Assembly: GCA_031472005.1 (NCBI GenBank)
Contig: PZJY01000012.1
Span: 434,001-498,000, forward strand
Length of the DNA: 64,000 bases
Direction of reading: 5' to 3'
From: Tetracladium setigerum
Lineage: Eukaryota; Ascomycota; Leotiomycetes; Helotiales
Shown here: positions 59,677-64,000 of the stretch, one piece after another
Position numbering within the stretch: position 1 is the first letter of the stretch
Layout: every line of letters begins with the position of its first letter
Position numbers and translations under genes: made by a program
Notes under the pieces: model-generated
Databases searched by the model: none
What the model saw: the letters and a program-made list of their open reading frames with translations, nothing else
What the model was told of the DNA's origin: nothing

Positions 59677-61247
59677 GATTGCTGATTGTGACTTGTGTTG
59701 AAGACTACGTTCGTTCGTTCCTAGATGGCTATTCTATTCTGAAAAGGAGGAAGAAGTAATTGAGTAAGGAAGCGGATGAGAATAGTGCTGTTGGTTACTG
59801 TTTATTTTTCTTTCTCTCGATCGACTTTGTTGAATTAAGAAAATCAGAAACCTGTCGCATCAGATGCGATAGCAGGCAGGGCTCAGCTCATTCATTATAT
59901 ATCTATCTCCTCCTGCCTCACAGCCCTACAGTCTAGTCTAGACCCCTTGCCACCACCTGTTCATTGTTCCTTCCACCACCTCTCCCATCCCAGTAAGTGT
60001 TTCACTCCCTCCCTCGAGGCTGAATCCAACAGTTGTGAATGGTTCATTCACGCTTCGGAGATACTGGACCTCATCAGCTTTTCACTTCTCAGCCTTGCGG
60101 GTGGCAGACACAGCAAATAGCAAACGGATCACAACATGGCTTAAGGCAGATTTTTGGGCATGGACGGACTCCGTTCAAAGTCAGCCGTTTCTCGCTACTG
60201 TACTTACCCACCGTACACAGTAACGATATCGCTATGCCAAGTTCTTTAAATCCGACGGTTCGCTGCGCTTTTCTTTTTGGGGTGGGCATGTTTTGATGCT
60301 GATTGAGGGTGATAGGGAATGAATGCATGATTATTTTGGGTGTGGAGGGAGGAGGTTTGGGTGGTTCATTGCTGGGGTTATGCATGTGTTGTGCGTCTCT
60401 ATTTTGTTTGTCATTATTGGGGAAATTAAAAATATAGATACCTATCCATAGATTGTTGTAGGATGGAAGGAGGATTTTGGAGGGGTTGATCATGAGCCCT
60501 GAAGGGAAAGGCTGATCATGAAAGTCCTGGTGGCGTCTGAATGCGCAGCCGCAGACGCCAACGGCACTACTGTACATGTACTGAACAGATCTCGATCACC
60601 TGGTTGGTTTCTTCAAACGAGAAGTATTTATTATTCGAAGTTGATTTGCACAAAAGAGTAAACCCGTCTCTTGCCGAGTAGACACTGTACGTAAGATTAC
60701 AATACTCTAGTATCACAGGTGTTGAGCTTGTTTTCTGCTTTCCGCTGGTTCATAAACTTGATGCCAACAAGGTTTTTGCTGATGCAGTGGGCATGGCTTG
60801 GCCTCGAGCTGACGATGGGGAAGAATATGTGGGTAAGGTAGTAGGAATTTGAGAAGGAACATGTGAAAAGGAATGTGTTGTTCGAAAATAATAATCAAGC
60901 CACACACCGAGTAGAAAGCTGGGCGTAACTGGATGGTGGGTTCTTCATTGGTATTTAGTTGTAGGATTTTGGCCACATCTCAACGACGTACAGAGAGAAG
61001 TATGCCAAGTAATTGTATGGCAAGCAAGATATGAAAAGAAATACAAAAGGCCAAGAAATATCAAGCGAAAGCTTGAAGATACAAAACAGCCTTGATTTAA
61101 TGTCCCTGTTTATAGAATCTATAAATAGGCCGCCATTGTGCAACAACAACTTGCCTCCTCCTTCAATGTTCCAAACATCATTTTCACCGTAATAATCATA
61201 GTAACCATCACAATGACAGTATGACCTTGCTCCTCTATTCATATACA
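59677..61247. other. intergenic region upstream of LURP-one gene
   Basis: About 1.6 kb with the LURP-one promoter and the 3' flank of the next minus-strand gene. Only short, compositionally biased ORFs are present. Confidence 0.4.
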
Positions 61248-63380
61248 TTAAGGCTTGGGATTTTCATCCCGCACACTCTGTGCCCATATCGGACGCTCGC
61301 CAATGTCACGGCGCACCTTCTTCTTCGGCGGCGGAGGCGACGGCAAAGATTGCTGGCTTGCAGAATCATCGTTCTCATTCTTATTCTCACTTGTTCTAGA
61401 CTGGCGTAATCCTTGAATTGCTCCCTTGAGCTCTTGATCATCTCGCTTGCGTTTGGTGGGACTGGAGATGCGAGGTTTTGGTAGTTGGGAAGGAACATCT
61501 TCTTGGGTTTGCTGTGCTTTCTCCTCCTCCTCCTCCTCCTCCTCCTCCTCCTCTTCTTCTTCTTCTTCTTCTTCTTCGCCTTCTTTTTCAGATCCAGTAT
61601 ATCGGGCTTTCTTCTTAGGTGGCTCCCGGGGAGAAACATCTGTAAATGAATAGCCCGCAACACCACTACGTCTGCGCAAGTCGTCTGTAGACTTTTCTCC
61701 GTCGCCCCGTTTGCGTTTTGTTGGACTTTGCACCTCCTCTCGGAGTTTGGGGAAAGGATTTTCTGTGTCATTTTCATAGTCTCGGTCAGGTTCATTCGTA
61801 GCATCTCCAACAAAGCGGATCCTCTTCTTGGGCGGTTGAAGAGGAGAAGAAGTGAAGTTCTGCCCACGATTTTCGTGTTTGCTCCAGCTGTTGATTTCTC
61901 TTTCTGACCAATCTCTTTTCCGTTTCACATAACTCCCAATATGAGATGACTCCCCAGAGAAACCAGGAAGAGCCATGGTCGCACTCGTTCTAGATCTTTG
62001 CATCGAGGAACCCCAAGGAGGTACTGGGTGCGTGGTCTGATTTGCGTTCTTGTTAACCTCGTTTTGATGTTCTCCCATCGAATGTTGTAAAGCTGCTTCA
62101 TGTTGAAGAGCATGAACATAGCCCCAAATCGATGTCGGTCCTGGATCTCCAAATCTCCTCTCCTTCCTCGTTAAAGACGGAGCTGGATTTTCACGAAATG
62201 TAGCCTTCGAATTTGGCTTTGCTCGAGGATCACTTGCGAGTAATTCTTCGCCGTGTATAGTTGGTTTCACAGGCACTGGGCTTTCAAGATCGTAGCTGAT
62301 CTTGACTTTCTTTGGTGCAGGTATTACTGCTCGTCGACTTGGTTTTGGTTGTTGTGAAGCAATTTCCGCATTCGAAAGTGTAGCAAAATATCCGTTCTTG
62401 TGTCTGTCTGCAAGGGAAGTATACGTGCATCCAAAGACCTGCGATATAAATAATTTAGCAAGGCCTGCGTCGAAAGAGAGGGACAGACAGAGCGAAAGAA
62501 CTCACCTTCTCAAACTCATACCTCATCTCTTCCCCTTTCTCATGCCATCCAAAAGCCTCCACCTTATCAACATACATCAACCCATCTCTCCACCTCCTCC
62601 CCATCTTCCTCTCCGCCAAAACTTGTCCATCATCCCCAACCAACTCCACTGTATACGCAAACGCAACACATAGAATCTCATATAAACACCACGCGGCCTT
62701 CTCAGCCTTCACATTCCCATCACCTACATAAACAACACTGCCGAAATCAAAGTAGATGTTATCTTCGTTTCTTTTGAGCGTACTTCCCGGCCAGGCATTA
62801 TTAGGAAGTAATTGCTGAAGATTAGAAAGGCGAAGATTTTGAACGCCGGTGTGTTTGCGGGCTGGGATGAGGATGTGGAGGTGGTTGATTAGTTGGGCCT
62901 GTGTTGTTTGTGGGATGTCTTTTGGCTTTGCTGCTGCTGCGTTGCCTTGTTCTTTGCTTTTGGTAATAGCGCGAAAATACTCGTTGGTGAAGCCGGCTGC
63001 TGAGAGCAATCTGTTGAAGGGAATGGATCCAGGTAGATATTTCTTGGTTCGACGGAGGTCCAGTCGATAGGTAATATGGGTTTATGACGCTTTGGACGCA
63101 GTTCCCGTGGGGGTAAGTTGTTTTCCCTTGGGTGCTCCTGGAAGTCTGGTCTTGGTCTGGCTTGTTTGTCATTATATCTGGAGCGCGAACGAGAGCCAGT
63201 CTCTGTGTATTTCTCCCAGCCGTGATGGGGTCTGTAATAAGAGGGCTACTGTTCGTGAGATGTCTCTGCATCACCATAGATCCAATGTCTTGGTTGTGCG
63301 AGGTTGTTGTGGTTGTTGGCAGACATGGGCTTCCATCTCGATTTATAAGAACCTATCCAATCTCGTGGAAAAGGTGCCAT
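61248..63380 (-). CDS. conserved-looking nuclear-type protein with poly-Glu tract
   Basis: I do not recognise a named family. Proposed minus-strand exons are 63380-63275, 63231-62506 and 62438-61248. The N-terminus reads MAPFPRDWIGSYKSRWK. The middle 240 residues form a compact region (IPFNRLLSAAGFTNEYFRAI, AWCLYEILCVAFAYTVELVG, GLMYVDKVEAFGWHEKGEEM) that splices neatly to VFGCTYTSLADRHKNGYFA. The C-terminal half is disordered and basic, with five short motifs of the type PPKKKxR or SPTKRKR. A run of about 26 glutamates, encoded by a GAG/GAA microsatellite, lies between them. These motifs resemble nuclear localisation signals. Two missing bases are needed, at plus-strand G4 63227-63230 and near 63022-63040. 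With them the sum is exactly 675 codons. The first intron (43 nt) is tentative. Confidence 0.65.
61528..61585 (-). repeat. coding trinucleotide microsatellite (poly-Glu)
   Basis: CTC then CTT triplets on the plus strand encode an uninterrupted glutamate run on the minus strand, within the C-terminal half of the gene above. Such tracts vary in length between strains. Confidence 0.85.
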
Positions 63381-63482
63381 GTTTCTTGTCTTCTTCTGAT
63401 GGCTGATGTCATGACTGCGCTTAGGAGAACAATCTTGAGCATTATTTCGTGGTAAAGTGGCGCTCCGGTCCTAAGAAATATA

Positions 63483-63830
63483 TCACTGGATGGCGCCCTT
63501 GATAGAGTAACGAGCAGCATGCAGCACCTCGTCATCAATCTCGTTCACGACGGCATCCCTTGGTGGAGGTCTCAAGAGCTGATAGACACAGTCAGTGAGT
63601 GGATTGAGTGTCAGATTAGACGAGGAGAAAGAGACCTCATCGTCGCTCAGCTCCATGCTCTCCTCCTCCTCGTCGTCATCGTCGTCAGATCCAAGGAAGT
63701 TCGATCGTGGCGATTCGGGCTCGTAGTTGAATCTTGAAGGTATGTCGTCCTTGATGGATTCTGGTTCAGCTCGTAGATCATCGATTTGCGAACCGGAATC
63801 CATCTCTTGTTCGCGCGTGCCGTGAGCCAT
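63483..63830 (-). CDS. small acidic hypothetical protein
   Basis: A 115-codon frame from ATG 63830 (an in-frame ATG at 63869 would add 13 residues). The middle holds an Asp/Glu/Ser block, DDDDDEEEESMELSDDEV, followed by a short Pro-rich and helical end (LLRPPPRDAVVNEIDDEV). I do not recognise it. It ends about 100 bp upstream of the start of the next minus-strand gene, so it could be a separate small gene or a 5' exon whose splice I cannot see. The acidic run could suggest a histone- or ribosome-associated protein, but nothing proves it. Confidence 0.45.
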   Translation of the reverse strand: MAHGTREQEMDSGSQIDDLRAEPESIKDDIPSRFNYEPESPRSNFLGSDDDDDEEEESMELSDDEVSFSSSNLTLNPLTDCVYQLLRPPPRDAVVNEIDDEVLHAARYSIKGAIQ

Positions 63831-64000
63831 CGTTTGGTGCGGAGGGGAAAGAAATAACAAACTCTGCAAATCGTGCGCTTGTAATTGAAAGGTCGAAGGA
63901 TATGAGAAAAGGAGAAGTTGACTTGACGTGCGAAAGTAAAGGTGAAGGTGAACAGCAGCGGGTGCAATTGTGGTCTACTCGCTTATATGGACAATAGGTA

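Overview
This 64 kb window is nuclear DNA of a filamentous ascomycete (Pezizomycotina). The evidence is many short spliceosomal introns (about 43-165 nt) with GTAAGT/GTGAGT-type donors and CTAAC-like branch sites. The gene content agrees: a Ste12 with C-terminal C2H2 fingers, a CFEM protein, Zn2Cys6 and PF11951-type regulators, a DUF3433 membrane protein and a LURP-one protein. Leotiomycetes is my guess at class level, but nothing here proves it. I see no rRNA, tRNA, CRISPR array or intact transposon.

Layout. 0.3-3.4 kb: a Zn2Cys6 regulator followed by an NmrA-like NAD(P)-binding protein, same strand. 4.9-10.2 kb: YTA7/ATAD2-type AAA-bromodomain chromatin factor. 12.7-14.9 kb, minus strand: the mating/invasion regulator STE12, convergent with YTA7. 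14.9-23.2 kb: about 8.3 kb with no convincing gene, upstream of STE12. 23.2-23.4 kb: AT-rich relic of an alcohol dehydrogenase. 23.6-28.1 kb: large DUF3433 membrane protein. 30.7-31.7 kb: Yap-like bZIP regulator. 34.5-36.9 kb: nine-exon PF11951-type protein. 38.1-42.3 kb: full-length ABC-B multidrug transporter. 45.0-47.4 kb: ARP8 of the INO80 complex. 48.5-54.2 kb: very large ankyrin-repeat protein. 56.7-57.7 kb: CFEM cell-surface protein. 58.6-59.7 kb: LURP-one protein. 61.2-63.4 kb: conserved-looking nuclear-type protein with a poly-Glu tract. 63.5-63.85 kb: small acidic ORF.

The outer parts hold conserved housekeeping or chromatin genes (YTA7, ARP8) and STE12. The middle (about 15-37 kb) is gene-poor, AT-richer and carries relics, degenerate repeats and variable regulator families, so it looks like an accessory segment. 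No single pathway links the genes. Two themes recur: chromatin/transcription control (YTA7, ARP8, STE12, four regulator-type proteins) and the cell surface or membrane (DUF3433, ABC-B, CFEM).

The most striking pattern is a set of apparent frameshifts. Seven genes (NmrA-like, YTA7 3' end, STE12, DUF3433, ankyrin twice, LURP-one, 61-63 kb gene twice) each need one added base per break. Every break has the same sign (a missing base), and six of the nine sit in G/C mononucleotide runs. Adding those bases makes each summed exon length divisible by three and restores family-typical sequence. I read these as consensus deletion errors rather than nine pseudogenising mutations.
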